A stretch of DNA of 64,000 bases, taken from NCBI GenBank assembly GCA_019359445.1, contig JAHHHJ010000006.1, positions 1 through 64,000 of the forward strand, given 5' to 3'. Shown in pieces: positions 17,993 to 26,520 of this stretch (position 1 is the first letter of the stretch; every line of letters starts with the position of its first letter). Position numbers and translations under genes: made by a program. Origin of the DNA: Kastovskya adunca ATA6-11-RM4. Lineage in GTDB: Bacteria > Cyanobacteriota > Cyanobacteriia > Cyanobacteriales > Coleofasciculaceae. Below the pieces are notes generated by a model, which was given only the letters and a program-made list of their open reading frames with translations, did not search any database and was not told the origin of the DNA.

Positions 17993-19450
17993 CTAGAGCA
18001 GTCGAGATATCAGTTTGTAAATCAGCCGGAAAATGGCTGTGACTGCGATCGCGCCTGCTGCCGCTAAAACTGATACTGATACCACAAGCACAATCGGGAG
18101 AGTAAAGTCCCACAACCCTCGGAAGAATACAACCGCCAGAAGGGAAATTCCCGCAATGATTACAAAATCAAACTTTTCGATAATGCGGCGAAATTGAGCA
18201 TAAATCAGTGCTCCCACAAGCATTCCCCATAATCCCATGCTAAGGGCTGGGTTCTCTAACAAGCTTCCTAAGACCATTAAAATTAATGCGCCTTCAAAAC
18301 CCGTAAAGGCTGCGCCCGCAAGGACTTCAACCAGAGAAAATGGCGCTCGTCGGGAGCGGGATAAGGAGGGAGTTGCAGGGGTAGGGGGGACGACAGTGGG
18401 AGAGGGTGTTGGTGGTGTTGGTGGGTTAATCGGTTGTGGAGTCGGCGGTGTTGGCAGTGGGTTAATAGGGGGTGTTGATATCGGCTGGGGTGTGGCGATC
18501 GCGTTTAGGGCGTCTAGTACCTCTGCGGATGACTGAAAGCGTTGATTGGGCGAGGCTAACAGCATCCGATTCAATACGGCTTCTAGCCCATCACTCACCG
18601 CAGCATAACTTCTCCAGTTCCACTGATTGCTATAGGAGTCATACAGCTCCCCAGCTTCCTTCCCCGTTAGCAAGGTAACGATCGTGACAGCGAGGGCATA
18701 CAAATCGGTTGACGGGTACACCTGGGAACCTGCCATCTGTTCGGGTGGAGCAAATCCCATGGAATAAATGCCCGTCGATCTGCCAGCCGGAGTCCCCGGT
18801 GCTGCTTTAGTAACTTGCTTGACGGCACCAAAATCCAGCAAGTACAATCGCCCCGTGCGATCGCGCATAATGTTAGACGGCTTGATGTCCCGATGAATCG
18901 AGTGATGGTCGTGAACAAACTTCAGGACTTTGAGAATTTCCCGTAAAACTTCCAGTACTTCCGCTTCGGAATATTTCCCTCGGCGGGCAAGTTCGTTTTC
19001 TAAATCTTTGCCATCAATAAATTCTTGCACCAGATAGAAAAACTGGTCTTCTTTTCCCCTTTGCAGGCTGGGAACGCTCAAGGGGAAAAAAGCAAATAAG
19101 TCAGGAATTTGGGGATGGCGTCTGCCGAGTTGTTCTAAAACCTCAGCTTCGCGTTCAAAGAGTTTTTGGGCAATTTCTAGCTGTTGCGGACTCAAATCCC
19201 CCGACGGTTGGAAATGCTTGACTACACACTGACGCATTCCTGGTGTGTAGCGATCGCGAGCCAAAAATGCTGCCCCAAAGCCGCCTTTACCCAGTAACTT
19301 AGAGGGAAGGTAACGACCCACCAAAATCAGCGGCATTCCACAAGCCGTGCAATATTTTTGCTGTGCTGTTTGAAGAGTAGCTGTATTATCGAGGTCAGTA
19401 AAAAAGTTTTCCGGACGGGGACAGCCAGGACGGGTGCAGTGTAGTTCCAT
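17993..19450 (-). CDS. Serine/threonine protein kinase with zinc-ribbon N-terminus and C-terminal membrane segments
   Basis: 485 residues. A four-Cys N-terminus (CTRPGC ... YCTACG, residues 5-37) typical of cyanobacterial Hanks kinases is followed by a complete kinase domain. Visible are the Gly loop GKGGFG (54-59), the Lys in CVVKHF, the catalytic loop HRDIKPSN and DFGAVK. A Pro/Thr linker leads to several hydrophobic helices (about 378-485). It is predicted to phosphorylate Ser/Thr in the cytoplasm and sit in the membrane. It is first in a three-gene operon with two LivK-like binding proteins, a probable signalling unit in which they would sense a ligand. ATG start. Confidence 0.9.
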   Translation of the reverse strand: MELHCTRPGCPRPENFFTDLDNTATLQTAQQKYCTACGMPLILVGRYLPSKLLGKGGFGAAFLARDRYTPGMRQCVVKHFQPSGDLSPQQLEIAQKLFEREAEVLEQLGRRHPQIPDLFAFFPLSVPSLQRGKEDQFFYLVQEFIDGKDLENELARRGKYSEAEVLEVLREILKVLKFVHDHHSIHRDIKPSNIMRDRTGRLYLLDFGAVKQVTKAAPGTPAGRSTGIYSMGFAPPEQMAGSQVYPSTDLYALAVTIVTLLTGKEAGELYDSYSNQWNWRSYAAVSDGLEAVLNRMLLASPNQRFQSSAEVLDALNAIATPQPISTPPINPLPTPPTPQPINPPTPPTPSPTVVPPTPATPSLSRSRRAPFSLVEVLAGAAFTGFEGALILMVLGSLLENPALSMGLWGMLVGALIYAQFRRIIEKFDFVIIAGISLLAVVFFRGLWDFTLPIVLVVSVSVLAAAGAIAVTAIFRLIYKLISRLL

Positions 19451-19528
19451 CGTTGTCAGTTGCCAGTGTCAGTTATGCATTGTCCATCGTCACTCGCCAA
19501 TTGTCAGTTGCCCTGTACTCCTTCCCAA

Positions 19529-19577
19529 TGACTAATGACAATTGACTAGTGACGCCTGACTAATGACTCCTGACAAA
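19529..19577. repeat. Seven TGAC-phased heptamers
   Basis: Seven consecutive 7-base units each begin with TGAC (tgactaa, tgacaat, tgactag, tgacgcc, tgactaa, tgactcc, tgacaaa). They lie just past the stop codon of the LysR gene and upstream of the kinase. Looser relatives extend back to about 19451. This is a short tandemly repeated repetitive (STRR) sequence. Confidence 0.8.
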
Positions 19578-19580
19578 ATA

Positions 19581-20585
19581 TTAACTGCCCGTTAGCTGAG
19601 AAGACGCAGTTTTGATTTCTGAACTGAGTTTGGGGACAGAAGCTTTGACGCTTTCCTGCCAAGTGTTACTAGTAAACTCTGGCAAGATCTCCTGGTTGAA
19701 GGCTTCAGCAGCTTTCGAGCGGTAGCGATTGGGATTGACAATCACCGATAGTATCCGCTTGACGACGACTTCTTCGATCCGGGCGCGATAGAGAACACCC
19801 ATTTGTAATTCTTTCTCAATGGCGGAGATAGAAACAAATGCAGCTCCGAGTCCGGCTTGTACTGCATTTTTGATCGCCTCAATCGAGTTTAGTTCCATTT
19901 CGATCTTGAGCCGTCGAGTATCGATGCTGCAGCGCGTCAAGACTTGATCGATCACTTTACGAATCGTGGACTGAGAATCAAGGGCAATAAATTGCAACTT
20001 ATACAAATCGTCTTTTTGAATCGTCGTGACTCGTGTCAGAGGATGGAATGCTGGCAAAATTAGTGCCAGTTCATCTTCAGCATAGGGCAAAATTTCTAAG
20101 GTATCTTGCAACTCAGCGGGAACTTCGCCCCCAATAATTGCCAAGTCTACCTGTCCATTAGCAACACTCCAAGCGGTGCGGCGAGTGGAGTGAACCTGGA
20201 GCTGCACGGCGACATCGGGGTAGCGTTCGCGAAACATCCCAATCATCCGGGGTAGCAAATAAGTACCCGTCGTCTGAGAAGCTCCAACAATCAGTGTGCC
20301 GCCTTGGAGATTTTGCAAATCTTCAATGGCTCGGCAAGTTTCTTGGCACAGGGAGAGAATTTTTTCTCCATAGTTGAGCAGTAAATGGCCTGCTTCTGTC
20401 AATTGGGCGCGGCGTCCCCCTCGATCGAATAATGGCACGTCCAATTGCCGCTCTAAATTTTGCACTTGTAGGCTAACAGCCGGTTGTGAAACGTACAAGC
20501 TATCAGCAGCACGCTTGAAACTCCCCTCTGTTGCGATCGCTTTGAGGATACGGAGTTGATCTAGAGTAAAAGGAAGGTCAGACAT
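19581..20585 (-). CDS. rbcR: LysR-type regulator RbcR (Ycf30-like)
   Basis: 335 residues. The N-terminal winged helix-turn-helix ([20 protein letters not shown] ... [14 protein letters not shown]) and LysR effector domain match the cyanobacterial/plastid RbcR family, which controls RuBisCO and CO2-fixation genes. Close alternatives are the CmpR and NdhR regulators; the location beside ndhF1/ndhD1 is compatible with either carbon or NDH control. ATG 20585 is chosen because the open frame upstream adds 15 residues unlike the family. It is divergent from the NnrU-like gene, with a 203-base promoter region between. Confidence 0.82.
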   Translation of the reverse strand: MSDLPFTLDQLRILKAIATEGSFKRAADSLYVSQPAVSLQVQNLERQLDVPLFDRGGRRAQLTEAGHLLLNYGEKILSLCQETCRAIEDLQNLQGGTLIVGASQTTGTYLLPRMIGMFRERYPDVAVQLQVHSTRRTAWSVANGQVDLAIIGGEVPAELQDTLEILPYAEDELALILPAFHPLTRVTTIQKDDLYKLQFIALDSQSTIRKVIDQVLTRCSIDTRRLKIEMELNSIEAIKNAVQAGLGAAFVSISAIEKELQMGVLYRARIEEVVVKRILSVIVNPNRYRSKAAEAFNQEILPEFTSNTWQESVKASVPKLSSEIKTASSQLTGS

Positions 20586-20788
20586 ACAGCTAAACCTGTA
20601 GAAAAAGGCAGTGATATTAAGGCATTTCAAACCGGCAGCACTGGAGCATCTGGCAAGAAATCTCGATTAAATCCTGGTAGTAGCGATGTTTGTGCAACTT
20701 CTGCTGACTTCGACAGTAACATAAGGCGGGATCAAGTCTTTCACAAAACTTGCTACGATGGAGTGTTTCCAGAGTTTACTAAAGTGTT

Positions 20789-21505
20789 ATGAGTTTCCCG
20801 GCTTGGCTAAGTTCCAGTCACTTTGTCATCTTGGGGCTGCTGTTAGGATTTGCGATCGCTCACAGTGGTCTAGCGGCACTAAGACCTTGGGGAGAACAAA
20901 AAATCGGCCCTCGCTCCTATCGCATTCTATTTGCGTTAGTCAGCCTGCCGTTAGCCGTCATCTTAATTGTTTACTTCTTTAACCATCGCTACGATGGCGT
21001 AAAGTTGTGGCAAGTGCAAGGAGTGCCGGGTATCCAGTCGCTGGTGTGGGTTCTCTCCGCCGTTTCTTTCCTGTTTCTTTACCCCGCAACCTTTAACTTA
21101 TTAGAAATTGCCGCCATTCAAAAGCCGGAAGTTCACCTCTACGAAACTGGGATTATCCGCATCACTCGTCATCCTCAAATGGTGGGTCAAATTATATGGT
21201 GCGTTGCCCACACCCTATGGCTAGGGACTAGTTTCACCCTGGTTACTTCTGTGGGGTTGGTATTGCATCATCTCTTTGGAGTGTGGCATGGCGATCGCCG
21301 TTTAACTCAGCGCTACGGGGAAGCCTTTGCCGCCGTCAAAGCCAGAACCTCTACTATTCCCTTTCTCGCCATCATCCAAGGTAAACAAACCCTGAAATGG
21401 CAAGAATTCCTCCGTCCTGCCTATGTCGGTGTCGCCGGATTTATCCTCCTCCTATGGTGGGCACACCCCTATCTCATCCGTGCCTCAGCCAACGTGAATT
21501 TATAA
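20789..21505 (+). CDS. NnrU family integral membrane protein (related to plant Z-ISO)
   Basis: 238 residues with about six hydrophobic helices. Conserved NnrU features include the first helix with AHSGLAALRPW and the segment RITRHPQMVGQIIWCVAH, which carries histidines equivalent to possible heme ligands. The family includes plant 15-cis-zeta-carotene isomerase (Z-ISO), a heme b enzyme, and the bacterial NnrU protein. Function in cyanobacteria is not settled; a role in carotenoid or heme-linked redox chemistry is inference. ATG start. It is followed by the thioredoxin gene. Confidence 0.8.
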   Translation: MSFPAWLSSSHFVILGLLLGFAIAHSGLAALRPWGEQKIGPRSYRILFALVSLPLAVILIVYFFNHRYDGVKLWQVQGVPGIQSLVWVLSAVSFLFLYPATFNLLEIAAIQKPEVHLYETGIIRITRHPQMVGQIIWCVAHTLWLGTSFTLVTSVGLVLHHLFGVWHGDRRLTQRYGEAFAAVKARTSTIPFLAIIQGKQTLKWQEFLRPAYVGVAGFILLLWWAHPYLIRASANVNL

Positions 21506-21597
21506 GAAAGTCCAGCTCAATAACAGCGTCACGCGATCCCAAATGGATGTAGCATGATCCAAAGTCCATTTAACAAGCGCAGAAAATCTGAGGGATC

Positions 21598-21939
21598 ATG
21601 GTGCTGTCGGTCAGTGAGCGGACGTTTACACAAGAAGTTTTAGAATCCTCTACTCCTGTTCTGGTTGATTTCTGGGCTCCCTGGTGTGGATTATGTCGCA
21701 TGATCCATCCTTTACTGCTTGAATTTCAATCGGAGTGGGGAGAACAAATTAAACTTGTCAGAATTAATGCCGACGAAAATTTAAAATTGGCAAATACTTA
21801 TCGCCTCCAATCCCTACCAACCCTGGTACTGCTTGAGGGCGGGCAAGTTGTTTATCGGTTTGATTGTTTCCATAGTCGAGAGGATCTGCGCCGAGTGCTC
21901 GAAAATGTTGTTGTTCATTTGTTGCCAAATTCTGCTTAG
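21598..21939 (+). CDS. trxC: Atypical thioredoxin with WCGLC active site
   Basis: 113 residues, a single thioredoxin fold. The active site is WCGLC (residues 29-33) with Leu in place of the usual Pro. The conserved cis-Pro is in SLPTLVLL. Cyanobacteria carry a TrxC-type thioredoxin with this WCGLC site, so the symbol is given on that basis. The changed site should alter redox potential and partner choice. It probably accepts or donates electrons in the cytoplasm. ATG at 21598, 92 bases after the NnrU gene; a terminator follows. Confidence 0.82.
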   Translation: MVLSVSERTFTQEVLESSTPVLVDFWAPWCGLCRMIHPLLLEFQSEWGEQIKLVRINADENLKLANTYRLQSLPTLVLLEGGQVVYRFDCFHSREDLRRVLENVVVHLLPNSA

Positions 21940-22038
21940 AGGCTGAGGTAAGGCAACAAAAATTTTTTCTAGGCTAGAAAAAATTGCCTCAAGTCCCACG
22001 AGGAGCTGTTGATGGATTGTTATCGCCAGTTTACGAAG

Positions 22039-22069
22039 ACCACCGATTAAGTTAATCGGTGGTTTTTTT
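22039..22069 (+). terminator. Rho-independent terminator after the thioredoxin gene
   Basis: A near-perfect stem accaccgattaa / ttaatcggtggt (22039-22050 and 22052-22063, real loop a few bases shorter in stem) is followed by a T-tract (22063-22069). It separates the thioredoxin gene from ndhF1. Confidence 0.88.
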
Positions 22070-22194
22070 CGGGAATTAACCGCCGCGATCGCACAGCAGA
22101 TGTGTCAAGGCATAGCTTTTATTCCGTAGGTATATGTCACAATTGTTAACGGTTTAACCAAAATAGTTAAAGATATCTAAAGTAGGCATTTACG

Positions 22195-24258
22195 ATGGAA
22201 CCGCTCTATCAATATGCCTGGCTGATACCAGTTTTACCCCTGATGGGGGCAATGCTGGTCGGTCTAGGGCTAATTTCAGCAAACAAAACCGCCAATAGTC
22301 TCAGGAAACTAAACGCCTCGTTTATTGTTTCCCTATTGGGGGTGGCAATGGGGCTTTCCTTTGCACTGCTCTGGAGTCAATATCACGGACACGAGCCGTT
22401 CACTCGCACTCTAGAGTGGGCAGCCGCTGGAGACTTCCACCTGGAAATGGGCTACACCATCGATCACTTGACAGCATTGATGCTGGTGGTTGTGACGACG
22501 GTTGCCTTCCTGGTGATGATCTACAGCGATGGCTACATGGCTCACGATAGAGGATATGTACGCTTCTACGCTTATCTCAGCCTGTTCAGCTCCTCAATGT
22601 TAGGTTTAGTAGTCAGCCCTAACTTAGTACAGGTTTATATTTTCTGGGAACTTGTCGGCATGTGTTCTTACTTGCTGGTAGGTTTTTGGTATGACCGCAA
22701 AACGGCAGCCGAGGCGGCTCAAAAAGCCTTTGTCGTTAACCGTGTTGGTGACTTTGGTCTATTGCTAGGTATTTTGGGGCTTTACTGGGCAACTGGCAGC
22801 TTTGAGTTTGAAACCATAGGTGCCAACCTGCAAAGCTCAGTTACATTAGGTTCTATCAGTGGCGGATTCGCCGCTCTGTTGGCAATTTTGGTGTTTTTAG
22901 GGCCAGTTGCTAAGTCCGCACAGTTCCCCCTGCATGTCTGGCTACCGGATGCGATGGAAGGCCCTACCCCCATCAGCGCCCTGATTCACGCCGCCACAAT
23001 GGTGGCAGCTGGAGTATTCCTAATTGCCCGGATGTACCCGGTGTTTGACGGTATCCCGGTGGTGATGACGACGATCGCTTGGACAGGAGCCTTCACGGCT
23101 TTCTTAGGCGCAAGCATCGCCATCACTCAAAACGACATCAAGAAAGGTCTGGCTTATTCCACCATCTCCCAGTTGGGCTACATGGTTATGGCAATGGGCA
23201 TTGGCGGTTACACGGCTGGACTATTCCACCTGATGACCCACGCCTACTTTAAAGCGATGCTGTTTTTGGGTTCCGGGTCAGTGATTCACGGCATGGAAGG
23301 CGTCGTCGGGCATGATCCGGCTTTGGCGCAGGATATGCGGTTAATGGGTGGCTTGCGGAAGTATATGCCCCTTACCTCCTTAACGTTCTTGATTGGTACG
23401 CTGGCAATTTCTGGGATTCCTCCCTTTGCTGGGTTCTGGTCAAAAGACGAAATTCTGGGGTTAGCCTTTAACGCGAATCCTATGTTGTGGGCAATTGCCT
23501 GGGGAACGGCAGGACTAACTGCCTTTTATATGTTCCGGATGTATTTCTTGACCTTTGAAGGGCCATTCCGAGGCAATGACACGGAAATTCGCCGTCAGCT
23601 ATTAATGGCGAAGAAACCCACTTCGGAATTAGCTTTTGGCCCTGGGGCAATGAACACTAAAGAACTGGAAGCCAACGCTCACGAAGAGAACCATCACCAT
23701 AGTGAGTTTCCCCACGAGTCCCCCCTAACGATGACGCTACCGCTACTGATTTTGGCAGTACCTTCAACGCTAGTTGGCTTGGTGGGAATGCCCTTTGCAA
23801 ATCACTTTGAGGAGTTCATTCACCCGGCTGGGGAAACAGTGGCGGCAATCATCGCCCATGAAGAGGGGTTTGATTTAACAGAGTTCCTGATTATGTCGGG
23901 TAGCACTGTTGGACTGGCTCTCATTGGGATTACCTTGGCATCGCTGATGTACCTGCGGCACAAAATTGATCCTAGTGCGATCGCTCAAAGCATCAAGCCC
24001 CTGTACCAGCTCTCTCTCAACAAGTGGTACTTCGATGATATTTACCACTCTGTCTTCGTCTTAAGTTTGCGCCGACTAGCACGACAAGTAATGGAAGTGG
24101 ACTTCCGCGTTGTTGATGGTGCCGTTAACCTGACAGGCTTTTTCACCCTAGTTAGCGGTGAAGGTCTGAAATATCTGGAAAATGGTCGCGCTCAATTCTA
24201 CGCTTTGATTATCTTTGGCGCAGTACTAGGGTTAGTAATTGTCTCTGGTGTGACTTGA
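22195..24258 (+). CDS. ndhF1: NAD(P)H-quinone oxidoreductase subunit 5, NdhF1
   Basis: 687 residues, the full usual length, with about 16 membrane helices. Proton-channel motifs are visible: the helix with FWELVGMCSYLLVGFWY (Glu), KSAQFPLHVWLPDAMEGPTP (Lys, His, Asp) and the GLAYSTISQLGYM helix. The long lateral helix forms the C-terminus. It is a distal proton-pumping subunit of the thylakoid NDH-1L complex, which drives cyclic electron flow and respiration. It is followed immediately by ndhD1, its usual partner. The F1 type rather than the CO2-uptake F3/F4 type is inferred from the pairing and from phrases such as MEPLYQYAWLIPVLPL. ATG at 22195. Confidence 0.94.
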   Translation: MEPLYQYAWLIPVLPLMGAMLVGLGLISANKTANSLRKLNASFIVSLLGVAMGLSFALLWSQYHGHEPFTRTLEWAAAGDFHLEMGYTIDHLTALMLVVVTTVAFLVMIYSDGYMAHDRGYVRFYAYLSLFSSSMLGLVVSPNLVQVYIFWELVGMCSYLLVGFWYDRKTAAEAAQKAFVVNRVGDFGLLLGILGLYWATGSFEFETIGANLQSSVTLGSISGGFAALLAILVFLGPVAKSAQFPLHVWLPDAMEGPTPISALIHAATMVAAGVFLIARMYPVFDGIPVVMTTIAWTGAFTAFLGASIAITQNDIKKGLAYSTISQLGYMVMAMGIGGYTAGLFHLMTHAYFKAMLFLGSGSVIHGMEGVVGHDPALAQDMRLMGGLRKYMPLTSLTFLIGTLAISGIPPFAGFWSKDEILGLAFNANPMLWAIAWGTAGLTAFYMFRMYFLTFEGPFRGNDTEIRRQLLMAKKPTSELAFGPGAMNTKELEANAHEENHHHSEFPHESPLTMTLPLLILAVPSTLVGLVGMPFANHFEEFIHPAGETVAAIIAHEEGFDLTEFLIMSGSTVGLALIGITLASLMYLRHKIDPSAIAQSIKPLYQLSLNKWYFDDIYHSVFVLSLRRLARQVMEVDFRVVDGAVNLTGFFTLVSGEGLKYLENGRAQFYALIIFGAVLGLVIVSGVT

Positions 24259-24261
24259 CAA

Positions 24262-24347
24262 GTTGTTAGTAGTTAGTTGCTCAATTTTCTCCACTTCCCC
24301 TAACTGCTAACCACTGACTAATAAGTAAGGACTAAGGACTAATGACT
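24262..24347. repeat. Degenerate STRR repeat between ndhF1 and ndhD1
   Basis: The gap between the ndh genes is made of loosely repeated CTAAC/GACTAA units, clearest as ggactaaggactaatgac just before ndhD1, where the repeat supplies the start-codon context. It is the same repeat class as at 19529. Confidence 0.6.
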
Positions 24348-25934
24348 AACATGGCTGATTTTCCCTGGTTAACAGTGATTATTTTATTTCCCGTTGCGGC
24401 ATCGCTGTTTATCCCTTTACTGCCGGATGACAATGGCAAGACAGTACGCTGGTATTCCCTGATTGTGGGGCTTCTCGACTTTTCTGCCATTGTTTATACC
24501 TTTGGCAGCCAGTATGACTTTAGTAAGCCAGGACTGCAAATTGTCGAACGATACGCCTGGGTTCCCCAACTCGACTTGAACTGGTCAGTAGGGGCAGATG
24601 GCTTGTCAATGCCCTTAATCTTGCTGACGGGTTTTATTACTACTTTGGCAATTTTGGCAGCTTGGCCAGTAACACTAAAGCCCAAGCTGTTTTACTTTTT
24701 CATGCTCCTGATGTACGGCGGTCAGATTGCTGTTTTCGCCGTCCAGGATATGTTGCTGTTTTTCCTGGTTTGGGAACTGGAGTTGATTCCGGTTTACCTA
24801 CTGCTATCAATTTGGGGTGGAAAAAAGCGTCTCTACGCAGCAACCAAGTTCATTCTTTACACAGCTGGCGGGTCGCTATTTATTTTGGTGGCTGCCTTGG
24901 CGATGGCGTTCTACGGCGACACCGTTACCTTTGATATGCAAGCCCTCGCGGCTAAAGACTATGCCCTCAATGTTGAACTCTTATTCTATGCCGCGTTTCT
25001 GATTGCTTACGCCGTCAAGTTGCCAATTTTCCCCCTCCACACTTGGTTGCCAGATGCCCACGGAGAAGCAACGGCACCCGTGCACATGCTGCTAGCCGGA
25101 ATTCTACTGAAGATGGGAGGATATGCCCTAATTCGGATGAATGCTGGCATGTTGCCCGATGCTCACGCTGTTTTTGCCCCCCTATTAGTGATTTTGGGGG
25201 TAGTGAATATCGTCTATGCTGCCCTTACCTCTTTTGCTCAACGAAACCTGAAGCGGAAAATTGCTTACTCCTCCATCTCCCACATGGGATTTGTCCTGAT
25301 TGGTATCGCGTCCTTTACCGACTTGGGTTTAAGTGGTGCAGTGCTGCAAATGGTTTCCCACGGGTTAATTGGAGCAAGTTTGTTCTTTCTGGTGGGGGCA
25401 ACCTATGACCGCACTCATACCCTGATGCTGGACGAAATGGGCGGTCTTGGGCAGAGAATGCGGAAAATGTTTGCCATGTGGACGACTTGTTCGATGGCGT
25501 CCTTGGCATTGCCAGGGATGAGTGGTTTTGTGGCGGAGTTGATGGTGTTTGTCGGCTTTGCTACCAGTGATGCTTACAGCTCCACCTTCAAGGTGGTAGT
25601 AGTCTTCCTAGCAGCAGTTGGGGTGATTCTCACTCCGATTTATCTGTTGTCTAATCTCCGGGAGCTATTCTACGGGCCAGAAAATAAAGAGTTGGTCGAA
25701 CACGAAGTCTTGATTGATGCTGAACCGCGAGAGATATTTATCACGGCTTGTCTGTTGATACCAATCATCGGTTTTGGCTTGTATCCCAAGATGCTCACTC
25801 AGATTTACGATGCCACAACCCAGCAGCTAACAGCACGGTTGCGGAATTCAGTGCCAACGCTTGCCGAGCAAGCGCCTGTGGCGGCTAAAGGGCATAAGTT
25901 AGTGTCTCTCCAAGCTCCAGTTATTGGTGATTGA
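24342..25934 (+). CDS. ndhD1: NAD(P)H-quinone oxidoreductase subunit 4, NdhD1
   Basis: 530 residues with about 14 membrane helices, the usual length for NdhD1. Conserved channel residues are seen in [18 protein letters not shown] (Glu), [18 protein letters not shown] (Lys, His, Asp) and [18 protein letters not shown]. It is an antiporter-like proton-pumping subunit of NDH-1L. It follows ndhF1 by 83 bases of repeat DNA and is probably co-transcribed. The start is ATG 24342 or ATG 24351; the first codons come from the repeat, so the shorter N-terminus is possible. Confidence 0.94.
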   Translation: MTNMADFPWLTVIILFPVAASLFIPLLPDDNGKTVRWYSLIVGLLDFSAIVYTFGSQYDFSKPGLQIVERYAWVPQLDLNWSVGADGLSMPLILLTGFITTLAILAAWPVTLKPKLFYFFMLLMYGGQIAVFAVQDMLLFFLVWELELIPVYLLLSIWGGKKRLYAATKFILYTAGGSLFILVAALAMAFYGDTVTFDMQALAAKDYALNVELLFYAAFLIAYAVKLPIFPLHTWLPDAHGEATAPVHMLLAGILLKMGGYALIRMNAGMLPDAHAVFAPLLVILGVVNIVYAALTSFAQRNLKRKIAYSSISHMGFVLIGIASFTDLGLSGAVLQMVSHGLIGASLFFLVGATYDRTHTLMLDEMGGLGQRMRKMFAMWTTCSMASLALPGMSGFVAELMVFVGFATSDAYSSTFKVVVVFLAAVGVILTPIYLLSNLRELFYGPENKELVEHEVLIDAEPREIFITACLLIPIIGFGLYPKMLTQIYDATTQQLTARLRNSVPTLAEQAPVAAKGHKLVSLQAPVIGD

Positions 25935-26080
25935 GTGCTTTATTTCTTACTGCTAGTGACGTTGTCTCAATCCCGTTACCTGTAACTACAAGAAGGCTCT
26001 GCCATAATATGCAGATTCGGCGCGAGATGAATGGCTCACAAGATTTGCAATGAAGTTACCTCAAGTGAATTGGCGTAAAT

Positions 26081-26385
26081 ATGCTGGTAGTTGAGGTAAA
26101 GCTTGAAGGAAAAAACAGCAGTACGAATAGCTTGATCAAGTCATTCGTACTGCACGTTTTATCCGCAATTTTTGCGTTAGATACTGGCCAGGTAGAACTG
26201 AGCAAGTTTATCGCTAACCTCAAGACGGTTTCTAGTCGCCTTATTTGCAAGGAAATCGGTGAGGATCTAAGTAAGATTTACAAAAAACCCGTGTTCTGGA
26301 CAGGCTCTTATTTTGTCACTAGTTGCGGGGGGTGACAGTCGAGCAGTTAAAGACGTATGTTGAGCAGCAGGATACTCCAGAATAA
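26081..26385 (+). pseudogene. Decayed IS200/IS605-family transposase (tnpA) remnant
   Basis: The open part (26081-26335, 84 codons) contains the C-terminal hallmark of IS200-type TnpA (VELSKFIANLKTVSSRLI ... KPVFWTGSYFVTSCGG). A one-base loss in the GGGGGG run at about 26327 causes a stop. In the next frame the protein resumes as VTVEQLKTYVEQQDTPE and ends at 26385. The N-terminal half, with the HUH histidines, is missing and replaced by a 36-base inverted repeat (26118-26153). The element is dead. A C/G-rich stretch after the stop (26386-26440) looks like the eroded right end. Confidence 0.82.
26118..26153. repeat. Perfect inverted repeat inside the tnpA remnant
   Basis: Arms gcagtacgaat (26118-26128) and attcgtactgc (26143-26153) flank the inner palindrome cttgatcaag. 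It sits where the transposase N-terminal half should be and may mark the rearrangement or a small inserted palindrome. Confidence 0.75.
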
Positions 26386-26520
26386 GGATTCGCTGCCGCT
26401 CAATCTTATCTTTGTGGGCATTCCCCGCCCGTTATCCCTACAGGTATACCGGGTGACCCCTACCGACTTTTAGTTGGAATCCCCCCTATATCCGGTGTCA
26501 GAATCAGCGGTAAAAGGACG

